NCBI RefSeq assembly: GCF_019468565.1
Contig: NZ_CP080521.1
Location: forward strand, 7,998,001-8,062,000
Source: Pseudonocardia sp. DSM 110487
Lineage (GTDB): Bacteria; Actinomycetota; Actinomycetes; Mycobacteriales; Pseudonocardiaceae
Direction of reading: 5' to 3'
Length of the DNA stretch: 64,000 nt
The position numbers were made by a program, and so were the translations under genes. Below the pieces are notes generated by a model. The model did no database searches, had not been told where the DNA came from, and saw nothing but the letters and a program-made list of their open reading frames with translations. Positions 16,885 through 25,150 of this stretch are shown piece after piece; position 1 is the first letter of the stretch, and each line of letters begins with the position of its first letter.

Positions 16885-17262
16885 CTACCGCGTGCTCATC
16901 ACCGGCTGAGCGGCCCGCTCCTCCATCTCCCGGTACACGGCGATCTTGCCGTCGAGCACCTCCAGCTCGCGGTGGGTGCGCTCGATGCGTTCCAGCACGG
17001 CCGCCCGGTGGGCCTCCAGCAGCTCCCTGCGACGGGCTGGGTCGCGGGCGCCGTCGACCGCCACGAACCGGCGCAGGTCGGCCATCCGCATCCCCGTGTC
17101 GCGCAGGCAGCGCAGGATCCGCAGCCAACCGAGGTCACCTTCGGTGAACGCGCGCGCCCCGCCCGCCGTGCGCGTGACGGCCCCGAGCAGGCCGAGGCGG
17201 TCGTAGTAGCGGATCGTGTCGACGGCGACACCGGTGCGCCGGGCGGCCTCGGAGATGTTCAC
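16885..17262 (-). CDS. MerR-family regulator
   Basis: This 125-residue protein starts at GTG (MNISEAARRTGVAVDTIRYYDRLGLL), a canonical MerR DNA-binding domain, followed by the coiled-coil dimerisation helix (LLEAHRAAVLERIERTHRELEVLDGKIAVYREME). No metal-binding cysteines are visible, so it is not a metal sensor of the MerR/CueR type. It overlaps the aldo/keto reductase gene by GTGA and is cotranscribed with it. It probably acts on the palindrome in that gene's promoter. Confidence 0.9.
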   Translation of the reverse strand: MNISEAARRTGVAVDTIRYYDRLGLLGAVTRTAGGARAFTEGDLGWLRILRCLRDTGMRMADLRRFVAVDGARDPARRRELLEAHRAAVLERIERTHRELEVLDGKIAVYREMEERAAQPVMSTR

Positions 17263-18254
17263 CGTGCCGATGCTGCCGCACCCACGAGCACCCGGTCGAC
17301 CGTGGCCAGCTGGTCGGCGTCGAGCGGGCCATGGGCCAGCGCTCCCACGAGCTCCCGGGCCTGTGCCGCCGTCCGCACGCCGGGCAACGCGATCGCCCGC
17401 TCCGAGCGGGCCCACACATAGGCGAGCGCACCCTGCACGAGCGTGCGCCCACCGGAGGTCAGCACGTCGCGCACGGCGTCCAGCCGGGCGAGCCACTGCG
17501 GCATCTCGGCGTCGGCGAAGAACGTCCACCACGGGGTGTGCCGGCGGACGTCCCCGGCCGGGAGCTGGTCGGGCGTGCGGTACTTGCCACTGAGCAGGCC
17601 CATCGCGAGCGGGGTGCGGGCCAGCACGGCCATGTCGTGGCGCGCGCAGGCCGCGAGGGCGGGCTCGTCGGCGCTGAACACGTTGAGCTCCTGCTGCACC
17701 GCCACGCCGTGGCCGCCCGCCGCGACGATCGCGATCACCTCGGGGTCGGTCGCGCTCGTGCCGTACGTCCTGATCTTCCCGGCCGCCACGAGCTCCTCGA
17801 ACGCGCCGACCGCATCCTTCGCCTGCTCGGCGTCCGCGTCCCCCGGATGGATCTGGTAGACGTCGATGTGATCCACCCCGAGCCTGCGCAGGCTCGCCTC
17901 GCACGCCTTGCGGATGTGCGCGGCGGTCAGGTCGCTCCCCGCGCCCGTCCTCGTCTCCTCGTCGAACACGAGCCCCACCTTCGTCGCGAGCACCACGTCG
18001 TCGCGGAACGGGGCGATCGCCCTGCCGACCACCCGCTCCGAGTGCCCGCACCCGTAGACGTCGGCCGTGTCGACGAAGCGCACTCCACCGTCGTATGCGG
18101 CGCGAACGGCAGCCACCGACTCGTCGTCGTCCACCGGGCCCCAGCCCGCGGGCTGGCCGTTGAATTCCCAGTCCCCGCCGAGCGCCCATGTCCCGATGCC
18201 GAGCGCGGGAACGCGCCACTCACCGACGCTGCGGGCCGTGATCGATCCATCCAT
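17259..18254 (-). CDS. Aldo/keto reductase
   Basis: This 331-residue NADPH-dependent aldo/keto reductase has the conserved elements FVDTADVYGCGHSERVVG (catalytic Asp and Tyr), VLATKVG (Lys) and VDHIDVYQIHPGD (His), and a C-terminal SERAIALPGVRTAAQ cofactor loop. The ATG at 18254 gives MDGSITARSVGEWRVPALGIG, the normal N-terminus of the family. The predicted transcription start is at or next to this ATG, so the message may be leaderless. It reduces an unknown aldehyde or ketone and is controlled together with its MerR regulator. Confidence 0.9.
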   Translation of the reverse strand: MDGSITARSVGEWRVPALGIGTWALGGDWEFNGQPAGWGPVDDDESVAAVRAAYDGGVRFVDTADVYGCGHSERVVGRAIAPFRDDVVLATKVGLVFDEETRTGAGSDLTAAHIRKACEASLRRLGVDHIDVYQIHPGDADAEQAKDAVGAFEELVAAGKIRTYGTSATDPEVIAIVAAGGHGVAVQQELNVFSADEPALAACARHDMAVLARTPLAMGLLSGKYRTPDQLPAGDVRRHTPWWTFFADAEMPQWLARLDAVRDVLTSGGRTLVQGALAYVWARSERAIALPGVRTAAQARELVGALAHGPLDADQLATVDRVLVGAAASAR

Positions 18255-18261
18255 GGCCGCG

Positions 18262-18292
18262 AGGCTGCCCCCTGGAGCGCGCTCCAGGTCAA
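18262..18292 (-). promoter_or_regulatory. MerR-type promoter of the aldo/keto reductase
   Basis: On the minus strand a -35 box TTGACC overlaps a perfect 18-bp palindrome (CCTGGAGCG plus its complement, 18271-18288) that fills the spacer before a weak -10 box near 18262-18267. A dyad inside a 19-20 bp spacer is the hallmark of MerR-activated promoters. Confidence 0.75.
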
Positions 18293-18300
18293 GAGCGGGA

Positions 18301-18522
18301 TCAATCGTCGTCGGGATCGGCCTCGTCGCCCGAGGAGACGGGGTGTCCCGCCTCCCAGCGCTCACGACGCTGCGCCGCGAGATCCGCCAGCCGGGGACCC
18401 CGGAACGCGTCCGTGACCCGGAGGAGGATCGCGCCGATGGTGAGGCACTCGAACCCGGCGAGCATGAGCCGGATCAACGGCGTGATCACCGCACCGCTGG
18501 CGAACACGAGCATCGTGATCAT
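18301..18522 (-). CDS. Small single-pass membrane protein
   Basis: This 73-residue protein begins MITMLVFASGAVITPLIRLMLAGFECLTIGAILL, one or two hydrophobic helices, then a basic stretch and an acidic tail ending DEADPDDD. GAGGGAGA precedes the ATG. No known family is recognised. It is upstream of, and codirectional with, the aldo/keto reductase gene, but the MerR-type promoter lies between them. Confidence 0.5.
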   Translation of the reverse strand: MITMLVFASGAVITPLIRLMLAGFECLTIGAILLRVTDAFRGPRLADLAAQRRERWEAGHPVSSGDEADPDDD

Positions 18523-18786
18523 GGTCTGGTCTCCCTCGTCCGCCCCTCCCGGATCGACGGCTGCCAGTGGACGACGTCCATCACCGGCGCTCTTGCCGAC
18601 CTACTACCTCAGTATCGAACTGCACGCGCCGAGCGGAGGAAGAGTTCATCACGAACAGCGACACGAGCCGCCTGATCGGGTGAGGCGTTCCCGTCTCAGC
18701 GATCACGCATCAGCGACAGCCGGCAACGGAGCGTTACGCGGTCCGAAGTCATGGCGCTCCGCCCACCCCCGGCCTACGGTCGCGGC

Positions 18787-19638
18787 ATGCGCTTCGCGAT
18801 CAAGACCCGGCCCGAGCACACGACGTGGGAACGCATGCGCGACGTCTGGGTCGCGGCGGACGAGTTCGAGGTCTTCGAGTCGGCGTGGAACTGGGACCAC
18901 TTCTACCCGCTCAGCGGCGACCTCGCCGGGCCGAACCTCGAGGGCTGGACGACGCTCGCCGCGCTGGCCCAGGCCACCCGCCGGATCCGCGTCGGCTGCC
19001 AGGTCACCGGCATGATCTACCGCCATCCGGCCGTGCTGGCGAACATGGCCGCCACCATCGACATCGTCTCGGGCGGCCGGCTGGAGCTGGGCGTGGGCGC
19101 CGGGTGGAACCAGCAGGAATGTGACGCGTACGGAATCCCGCTGCCACCGCTGCGGGAGCGGTTCGATCGGTTCGACGAAGGCGTCGAGGCGATGGTCGGG
19201 CTGCTGCGCGACCCGGTCACGACGTTCAAGGGCAGCTACGTCACGCTCACCGAGGCCCGCTGCGAGCCCAAGCCCGTGCAGCGGCCACACCCGCCGATCA
19301 CGATCGGCGGCCGGGGCCCGCGCCGCACGCTCGGCGCCGTCGCCCGGTGGGCGCAGGCCTGGAACGTGATCGTCACCGATGCGGACGAGTGGCGCCCGCT
19401 GAAGGACACGCTCGACACCCGCTGCGCCGAGGTGGGCCGCGACCCCGCCGAGATCACATGCTCGGTCAACGTCCGGATCGACGGCGACGTCCCCCAGGAC
19501 CAGGCGATCGAGGCGGCGCTCGGCCAGATCGCGGACTTCACGTCTGCGGGCGTCGACCTGATCGTCCTCAACCTCCCGCTCGACGCCACGCCGGACATCC
19601 TCCGGCCCCTCGCCGATGCGGTGGCGCCGCTGTCCTGA
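18787..19638 (+). CDS. LLM-class F420-dependent oxidoreductase
   Basis: This 283-residue luciferase-like TIM barrel has MRFAIKTRPEHTTWERMRDVW at its start, FESAWNWDHFYPLSGD, TRRIRVGCQVTGMIYRHPAVLANMAAT, and GGRLELGVGAGWNQQE, a pattern typical of actinobacterial F420-dependent members. The ATG at 18787 starts at the conserved first strand but has no good ribosome site; an ATG 36 nt upstream is possible. The role in the cell and the substrate are unknown. Confidence 0.85.
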   Translation: MRFAIKTRPEHTTWERMRDVWVAADEFEVFESAWNWDHFYPLSGDLAGPNLEGWTTLAALAQATRRIRVGCQVTGMIYRHPAVLANMAATIDIVSGGRLELGVGAGWNQQECDAYGIPLPPLRERFDRFDEGVEAMVGLLRDPVTTFKGSYVTLTEARCEPKPVQRPHPPITIGGRGPRRTLGAVARWAQAWNVIVTDADEWRPLKDTLDTRCAEVGRDPAEITCSVNVRIDGDVPQDQAIEAALGQIADFTSAGVDLIVLNLPLDATPDILRPLADAVAPLS

Positions 19639-19744
19639 TCACCAGGCGCACCCGATATATGCCGTTTCGTCCGGTTCGCTATGGTCGCCTCGAACGCCGG
19701 TGCTCCCCGTCGCTCCCCTCCGGCGTGCACGTCGAGGAGGCTGG

Positions 19745-20590
19745 ATGTCCCGGTTCCCGCGGCGCGTCTGCTGTGCGCTGCTCGGTGCCGTCGCCGTCCT
19801 GGTCGCCGGTTGCGGAGGCAACGCGGCCGGACCGGGCGAGCCCGATCTGTTCGAGGCGCTCCCGCCGCCGTCTCCCCCGCCGACGGCCGTCCCCGCTCCC
19901 GTGATCGACGACGCGCGCACTCCGGGCAGCCGTCGTGAGGGGGCCGCCGGCAACGAATGGCGAATGGTCTTCGAAGACGACTTCGACGGATCCCGGCTCG
20001 ATCCGAACGTCTGGAATCGCTACAGCTCCGTCGGCGGGTTCGGCAACGGCTTCCGCCGCCCCGAGGCGATCACCGTGGAGGACGGCAAGCTGCGCATCAC
20101 CGCGCGCGGCAACGTCTCCGGAGGCATGAACCACGAGCGCAGCCAGACCTACGGGCGCTGGGAGTTCCGGGCCCGCACCGACAAGGGCCGCGGCCGGGGC
20201 TCGGCGATCCTGCTGTGGCCCGACTCGCTCGACAAGGCGGCCGACGGCGAGCTGGACATGATGGAGGTGCCGCGCGAGGACCGGTCGCAGGCCCACTTCG
20301 TCATCCACTACTCGGCGCAGAACAAGCTCGCGGGCAACAAGGTGGGCGGCGACTTCAGCCAGTGGCACACGTTCGCGATGGACTGGCTGCCCAACCGGAT
20401 CACCTGGTACGTCGACGGCGTCAAGCAGTTCGAGACCACCGACCGCAACGTGATCCCGACGAGCTCGATGCACCTGGCGATCCAGCTCGACATGGGCCCG
20501 TTCGAGGAGTGGATCCTCGCGCCGGACGAGACCACGCCCGCCGAGGTCAGCCTCGAGGTCGACTGGGTACGCATCTACGCGCGGCGCTAG
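19745..20590 (+). CDS. Secreted GH16-like lipoprotein
   Basis: This 281-residue protein has a lipoprotein signal (RRVCCALLGAVAVLVAGC, lipobox LVAGC near residue 24) and a Pro-rich linker. A glycoside hydrolase family 16 domain with the catalytic block GELDMMEV (pattern ExDxxE) follows. FEDDFDGSRLDPNVWNRYSS and ERSQTYGRWEFRARTDKGRG are further GH16 landmarks, and WHTFAMDWLPNRITWYVDG is near the end. It should hydrolyse or remodel beta-glucan-type polysaccharide outside the membrane; the exact glycan cannot be told. GAGGAGG precedes the ATG. Confidence 0.9.
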   Translation: MSRFPRRVCCALLGAVAVLVAGCGGNAAGPGEPDLFEALPPPSPPPTAVPAPVIDDARTPGSRREGAAGNEWRMVFEDDFDGSRLDPNVWNRYSSVGGFGNGFRRPEAITVEDGKLRITARGNVSGGMNHERSQTYGRWEFRARTDKGRGRGSAILLWPDSLDKAADGELDMMEVPREDRSQAHFVIHYSAQNKLAGNKVGGDFSQWHTFAMDWLPNRITWYVDGVKQFETTDRNVIPTSSMHLAIQLDMGPFEEWILAPDETTPAEVSLEVDWVRIYARR

Positions 20591-20700
20591 TACCACAGCT
20601 CGACTTCGTGATCTTGCTGGTCGAGGCGGGGGAACGTGGACTGCCGCCGCGCGACGGGTGTCGGCGCTGTTGCCGGGCCCCGTTCGCCGGTGGCCGCGCC

Positions 20701-20838
20701 CATGATCCGCAATATCGGTTGCTCATGGCTGTGCCGGCAGCGATGAACACCCGCTACTCGCGATCTTCCCGTGCATGATCCGGAGTTTCGGGTGCTCATG
20801 GTCGTGGGGGCAGCCGTGGACAACCGCTAGTTCGGATC
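20701..20838. repeat. 65-bp direct repeat, two copies
   Basis: Copies at 20701-20765 and 20774-20838 are both 65 bp long and 8 bp apart. Shared segments in order are CATGATCCG, TCGG, TGCTCATGG, GGCAGC, ACCCGCTA or ACAACCGCTA, and a closing GATC. They are diverged but collinear without gaps. No coding function fits. Confidence 0.7.
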
Positions 20839-20922
20839 ATGCCCGCCGTCGGTCGAGGGCCGTGGTGAGTCAGGGCGCGATCGTGTCGATCCGTCGGGTC
20901 GAGTCTGGTCGGGCAGCTGCCG

Positions 20923-21150
20923 GTGGGCGCGCCGTTCCCGGCCCGGGCCACCCGGCGCCCGCCCCGCGATCGGGCCTCGGCGGTGTTCCCTCCCGTTCAC
21001 CTCGACCCCGTCACCGTGCAGGGGTGGCTGGGTTGGGTGCACTACCGAACCCTGGGGTTGCGTGGGCAGCCGTCCCCGACGCGGGGGCACGCCCGTTGTC
21101 GACGAGACCACCGCGGTTCGGGTGCCACGCAACCGGCTGTGGTCCCGACC
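20923..21150. repeat. Inverted repeat, left arm (228 bp)
   Basis: This arm starts GTGGGCGCGCCGTTCCCGG and ends TGTGGTCCCGACC. It pairs along its whole 228-bp length, without net length change, with the reverse complement of 21317-21544; identity looks above three quarters, with blocks such as GGTGGCTGGGT, GTGCACTACCGAA and GACGAGACCACCGCGG fully conserved. Confidence 0.8.
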
Positions 21151-21316
21151 CTCCACGCCCAGCCCTCTCCCGGATGATCACGGCCAGACCCACCCCAGGG
21201 ACAGGGCCGCGGGCGGGTCCATGATCAGCAGGAGCGGGGCACCAGCCGCAGGGGTGCAGCTCAGGTCCCGATCCCGCTGATCACGCCCCAGATTCCCGGG
21301 GCGGCCACCGGGCGAG

Positions 21317-21544
21317 GACGGGACCACAGCCAGTCAAGTGGCACCCAAGCCGCGGTGGTCTCGTCCGGAACGGGCGTGCCCCCCAGTCGGGGACGGCCGC
21401 CCGCGCAACCACATGATTCGGTAGTGCACCCCACCCAGCCACCCCCACGAGGCGACGCGGTCGAGGTGAACCGGTGGGAACACGACGGCGGCCGAGGCTG
21501 GTGGGTGAGCGCCGGGTGGCCCGGGCCGGGAACGGCGCGCCCAC
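21317..21544. repeat. Inverted repeat, right arm (228 bp)
   Basis: Reverse-complement partner of the left arm, 166 bp away. Both arms are equally long, so one duplication in inverted orientation followed by point mutation is the simplest history. Confidence 0.8.
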
Positions 21545-21609
21545 GAAAGACCCGGCACCCGACCGCACCCCCGGGGCGCGTTCCGCGGAACGCACCGCGA
21601 CCCAGGCGG

Positions 21610-21672
21610 TGATCAGCGGTTCGGCGCGAAACCCGACGCCCCACGTCGGGAAAGGCGCCAAGCTGACGATCA
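21610..21672. repeat. 63-bp palindromic element, copy 1
   Basis: TGATCAGCGGTTCGGCGCG opens the element and GGCGCC...GATCA closes it, with an inner CCCGACG/CGTCGGG stem. A second element of exactly 63 bp with the same arms is at 50872-50934. It resembles a REP-like or mobile palindromic unit. Confidence 0.65.
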
Positions 21673-21962
21673 CAGGCTGCCGCCGGCCCAGCCCTGTGTC
21701 GCCCGGTGCGCTCGTTCTCGGGTGGCGCGCCCGGCCGACCGGGTTGGCTGGCCGGTGACCAGGCGTCGACCGGCACGGGTTGCGCCGGTGTCGTCGGCTC
21801 CGCCGTGCCGAGATGCTCCCCAGCCCTGCGATCAGAAGAACGATCACGAAGTCCGGCTTTGGTGCCAGCGGCAAATGACCCGATTCGTGACGAACTCCCG
21901 ACCGACGACCTCACGCCCCCGCTTGGATACCGTCGCCGTACCGGGAGACCTCGGAGGTGGCC

Positions 21963-22505
21963 GTGACCGACTGGGCGAGCGTGATCCTGGACCCGACGGG
22001 CAATGCGGACCACGGCGAGAACCGCGTCCTCGCCCCGCGGCCCACCACGCTGCACGGGGCGACCCTCGGCCTGCTGGACAACGGCAAGCCGAACGCCGCG
22101 CTGCTGCTCGATGAGGTCGGCAGGCAGCTCGCCGACCGGTTCCGGCTGCGGGACGTGAAGGTCTTCACGAAGGGCTACTTCGGCACGCCGGTGGAGCAGA
22201 CGCAGGTCGAGCGCATCGTCGCCACCTGCAACTTCGCCGTGACGGCTGTCGGTGATTGAGGCTCGTGCAGCGCGGCCAGTCTGGCCGACGGGATCCTGCT
22301 GGAGCGTGCCGGCATTCCGGCCGTCAGCATCTGCACCGAGCCGTTCCGCCTCGCCGCCGACGCGATGGCGCGCTCGTACGGCTTCCCCGGCTACCCGTAC
22401 GTGGTGACCGAGCACCCGGTGGCCAGCCTGTCGCGCGACGAGATCCGGGACCGCGTGACCCTGATGGTCCCGCGCATCGTCGAGCTGCTGGTGGTCGAGG
22501 GATGA
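21963..22505 (+). CDS. UGSC-family selenoprotein (in-frame TGA = selenocysteine)
   Basis: Read through one in-frame TGA at 22257-22259, this frame gives a 180-residue protein with U99 in the motif AVGD-U-GSC-SAASLADG. This is the redox motif of the UGSC family, whose non-selenium members carry Cys at the same place. The frame before and after the TGA is the same, so no frameshift is needed, and the downstream part (GIPAVSICTEPF, EHPVASLSRDEIRDRV) is clearly coding. A SECIS-like hairpin follows the TGA. GTG at 21963 has GGAGG five bases upstream. It overlaps the next gene by ATGA. The family's reaction is not established; a selenol/thiol redox role is inferred from U-x-x-C. Confidence 0.88.
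22260..22287 (+). promoter_or_regulatory. Bacterial SECIS-like element
   Basis: Directly after the TGA, 13 nt lead to a 6-bp stem (CGGCCA, 22273-22278, with UGGCCG, 22282-22287) closed by the tri-loop GUC. Loop G lies 20 nt after the TGA. Stem length, loop starting with G and spacing agree with bacterial SECIS elements recognised by SelB. GCAG/CUGC further out can extend the hairpin. Confidence 0.75.
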
Positions 22506-23593
22506 GCATGGAGGACGACGCCCGCGCGATCGTGGACGCGATCGAGTACTGCTACGACCAGGAATGGAGCGACGGGCTCCCGGTGGTCCCGTGCACCCGC
22601 GAACGGCTCGACACCTTCCTTGCGCGGACCGATCGCGCGCCGGACGACGTCCTGCTCGCCATGCCGCAGATCGGCCGCGAGTGCACGGTGCGGCTGGCGG
22701 CGCTGAACGCGGCGATGGCCGGCTGCCGCCCTGAGTACTTCCCGGTGGTACTCGCGGCGTGGGACTCGCTGCGCGCCGAGGGGTACGCCGGGCGGGGCAT
22801 CTGGCAGAGCACCACGGGCACCGCGGCGTTGATACTGGTGAACGGGCCGGTGCGCGGGGAGATCGGTATCAACGGCCGGGGCAACGTGTTCGGCCCCGGC
22901 TTCCGCGCCAACGCGACGATCGGGCGGGCGATCCGGCTCGCGGCGATGAACGTGTTCGGGCTCCGCCCGCACGCCCTCGACCAGGCCACCCAGGGCACCC
23001 CGGCGAAGTACACCTGCTGCATCGGGGAGAACGAGGAGGAGAGCCCGTGGCCCGCGTTCCACGAGGAGTTCGGGTTCGGCCGTGGCGCGAGCGCCGTCAC
23101 GGCCATGACGATGCGTTCGGTCGCCCACGTCGAGGCCCGGCACACCTCCGACGCCGCGCAGCTGTTGCGTGACCTGGCCGGGACGATCGCCCGCACCGGC
23201 GCGCTCCTGCACCGCACGATCTCCTCCTGCCTCGTGCTCGGCCCGGAGCACGCCCACCTGCTGGCCGGACAGGGCTTCGACAAGCCGGCCATCCGCCGGT
23301 TCCTGTTCGAGGAGGCGGTCCTGAGCCGCGGCGAGCTCGACCGGGTCGGCAAGACCGCGATCTCCCGCACCACGTCGTGGCGGCTCCCCGCCGATCACCC
23401 CGAGGCGGTTCCCGACGATGGCATCGACCCGGCCACCGGGTCGTTCCACGTGCTCACCTCGCCCGACGCGGTGCAGATCGTGGTGGCGGGTGCCTCGAAC
23501 TCCGGGGTGTCGGCGGTAGTCGACACCTTCGGACCGCGCGGCGACCGGCCCCCGCTCGTCCCGGTGGGGACGGTGCCGCCGACCGACGGGTGA
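22502..23593 (+). CDS. Conserved partner of the UGSC selenoprotein, function unknown
   Basis: This 363-residue cytoplasmic protein starts at ATG overlapping the selenoprotein stop. It contains several cysteines in conserved-looking settings (VVPCTRERL, IGRECTVRL, AMAGCRPEYF, and YTCCIGENEEESPWPAFHEEFGFG near residue 180) and a glycine-rich GEIGINGRGNVFGPGFRANATIGRA stretch. No known domain is recognised. Strict coupling to the UGSC gene argues for a shared pathway or complex, perhaps with the Cys-Cys pair as redox partner of the selenol (inference). Upstream reading in this frame overlaps the selenoprotein and is not coding. Confidence 0.75.
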   Translation: MSMEDDARAIVDAIEYCYDQEWSDGLPVVPCTRERLDTFLARTDRAPDDVLLAMPQIGRECTVRLAALNAAMAGCRPEYFPVVLAAWDSLRAEGYAGRGIWQSTTGTAALILVNGPVRGEIGINGRGNVFGPGFRANATIGRAIRLAAMNVFGLRPHALDQATQGTPAKYTCCIGENEEESPWPAFHEEFGFGRGASAVTAMTMRSVAHVEARHTSDAAQLLRDLAGTIARTGALLHRTISSCLVLGPEHAHLLAGQGFDKPAIRRFLFEEAVLSRGELDRVGKTAISRTTSWRLPADHPEAVPDDGIDPATGSFHVLTSPDAVQIVVAGASNSGVSAVVDTFGPRGDRPPLVPVGTVPPTDG

Positions 23594-23650
23594 GCCCCCC
23601 AGACCCGGTAGTGGCGATCTTTGGTGGCGCTGCTGTCGGCGGCGCCGATC

Positions 23651-23690
23651 AAAAAGCCCAGCCGATAAACCTACGCGACGTCGGGCTGGG
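23651..23690 (-). terminator. Intrinsic terminator of the serine hydrolase gene
   Basis: On the minus strand CCCAGCCCGA pairs with TCGGCTGGG and is followed by CTTTTT. The stop codon of the gene lies inside the loop-side of the hairpin. Confidence 0.75.
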
Positions 23691-25128
23691 TCATCAGCGG
23701 CGACGTCACGTGCAATTCCAGGCTGGGGCCGGTCAGGGGCACGGTGCTCCACGTCGCCACCGCTGTCTGCGTCTCGGCGTCGACCACCAGCCGGACCCGG
23801 TGCGGGGTGGTGATGACGTAGAGCTCGGCGACGAACGTGCTGCCCTGCCAGGCGCCGGCCGCGACGACCGGACGGCCGAGCGGCGAGCTCTCCCGCCACT
23901 GACCGTGGCCCGCCTCGATGTCGAGATCCGACCCGAGTCGCAGGAGCCAGCCATCATCGACGGGATCGACGACCACCCTGGTCCCGTCGGGCAGTGCCGA
24001 ACCCTCGGCGGAGGCGTTGAGCCTCGCCGTGACCGAACGTCCCGGCTCGGCCGAGCCCGGCACGGGCGCGAACGACAGCCGGCGCAGCCGCTCGGCGAGG
24101 AGCTCGTCGTCCGGGGAGCCGCCGTCGCCGGCACCACCCGCCACGTCCACACCGGGCAGTAGGCACTCCCGGATGGCGTCGTGCACGACCTGTGCCGGCG
24201 AGTCCGCGTTCGGATGGCCGCTGGTCACGGCGACCACGAGATCGTGCGACGGGACGACCACGCATTGCTGGCCGAAGGACCCGTTTCCGTGGTAGCCGTG
24301 CCGCGACATCCAGAACTGGTACCCGTAACCGCACAGGAAGTCGGGGTTTCCGGCTTCGTCCGCCGGAGGCAGCGTTTCGACGTGCCGCCTGGTCGCGAGC
24401 TCCACCCATTCGCGCGGGACGAGCTGCCGCTCGCCCCATCGGCCGCCCCGCAGCAGCAGCTCGCCGAACGCGGCGACGGCCTCGGTGGTGAGGTGCAGCC
24501 CGTGGAATCCGAAGGCGGCGCCGCTGGCCACCCGGTCCCACTCGGCGTGGTCGACACCCATGGGCGTGAAGAGGCGCTCGTCGAGGAACTCCGGCAGGCC
24601 GTGGCCCGTGACCCGTTCCACGATCCGGGCCAGGATGAAAGTGGTCGAGTTGTCGTAGGTGTGCCGTGTTCCCTCGGCTTCGGTAAACGGCACGCGCAGG
24701 AAGCCCTTGACCAGGTCGCCCGGTTCCAGTTGCCAGGCCTCGTCGAGGCTGTCCGTGTCGTGTCCGGCCGTCATGGACAGCAGGTGGTGGACGGTGATGC
24801 GGCGCCCCTGCTCGGAGACGTCGGCCGGAACGTGGTCGGGCAGTACGTCCACCACCCGGTCATCCAGCGTGAGCAGCCCGTCGGCGATCGCCAGCCCCAC
24901 GGCGACCGAGGTGAACGATTTGGTCAGCGAGTAGAGCAGGTGCGGGCGTTCGGCCGAGTACGGCGCCCACCAGCCTTCGGCGACGACGTGACCGTGGCGC
25001 ACCACCATGATGGAGTGGCATTCGATGGATCGCGCTTCGACCCGGTCCAGCAGTGCGGCAACCGCGCGGGACGACACCCCCACGGCGGCCGGTGTCGACC
25101 GTGGCAGCAGGGCGCGCTGAGAAGGCAT
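23671..25128 (-). CDS. Serine hydrolase, beta-lactamase family
   Basis: This 485-residue cytoplasmic protein has no signal peptide. The active-site SxxK is SLTK in LLYSLTKSFTSVAVGLAIADG, and the YxN triad element is YDNSTT. A C-terminal domain of about 130 residues after GVDVAGG is beta-rich and resembles the extra lipocalin-like domain of some D-aminopeptidases and esterases. It follows dgdA by 22 nt in the same direction, so the two may act on related non-standard amino acids or their amides (inference). Esterase activity is the main alternative. Confidence 0.85.
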   Translation of the reverse strand: MPSQRALLPRSTPAAVGVSSRAVAALLDRVEARSIECHSIMVVRHGHVVAEGWWAPYSAERPHLLYSLTKSFTSVAVGLAIADGLLTLDDRVVDVLPDHVPADVSEQGRRITVHHLLSMTAGHDTDSLDEAWQLEPGDLVKGFLRVPFTEAEGTRHTYDNSTTFILARIVERVTGHGLPEFLDERLFTPMGVDHAEWDRVASGAAFGFHGLHLTTEAVAAFGELLLRGGRWGERQLVPREWVELATRRHVETLPPADEAGNPDFLCGYGYQFWMSRHGYHGNGSFGQQCVVVPSHDLVVAVTSGHPNADSPAQVVHDAIRECLLPGVDVAGGAGDGGSPDDELLAERLRRLSFAPVPGSAEPGRSVTARLNASAEGSALPDGTRVVVDPVDDGWLLRLGSDLDIEAGHGQWRESSPLGRPVVAAGAWQGSTFVAELYVITTPHRVRLVVDAETQTAVATWSTVPLTGPSLELHVTSPLMTQPDVA

Positions 25129-25150
25129 TCAGGAGACCCTAACCAGGCGC

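Larger units (their letters stand above)
20591..21962. other. Non-coding block with nested repeats
   Basis: No convincing gene was found in these 1.37 kb; frames here lack ribosome sites and known domains. The block instead contains a 65-bp direct repeat, a large inverted repeat and a 63-bp palindromic element, listed separately. Its edges are also related: GACTTCGTGATC at 20602-20613 returns inverted as GATCACGAAGTC at 21842-21853. It may be a decayed duplicated element or a structured non-coding region. Confidence 0.7.

Noticed and set aside
20591..21960. Several 80-380-aa frames in the repeat block, including one on the minus strand
   Set aside because: No ribosome sites, no recognisable families, and the sequence is better explained by inverted and direct repeats.
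22250..22262. Frameshift or pseudogene at the TGA of the UGSC gene
   Set aside because: The frame is identical on both sides, the TGA sits exactly at the family's redox position and a SECIS-like hairpin follows.
22256..23593. A 445-aa frame starting inside the selenoprotein
   Set aside because: Its first 82 codons are the wrong frame of the UGSC gene; the ATG at 22502 with ATGA coupling is the real start.
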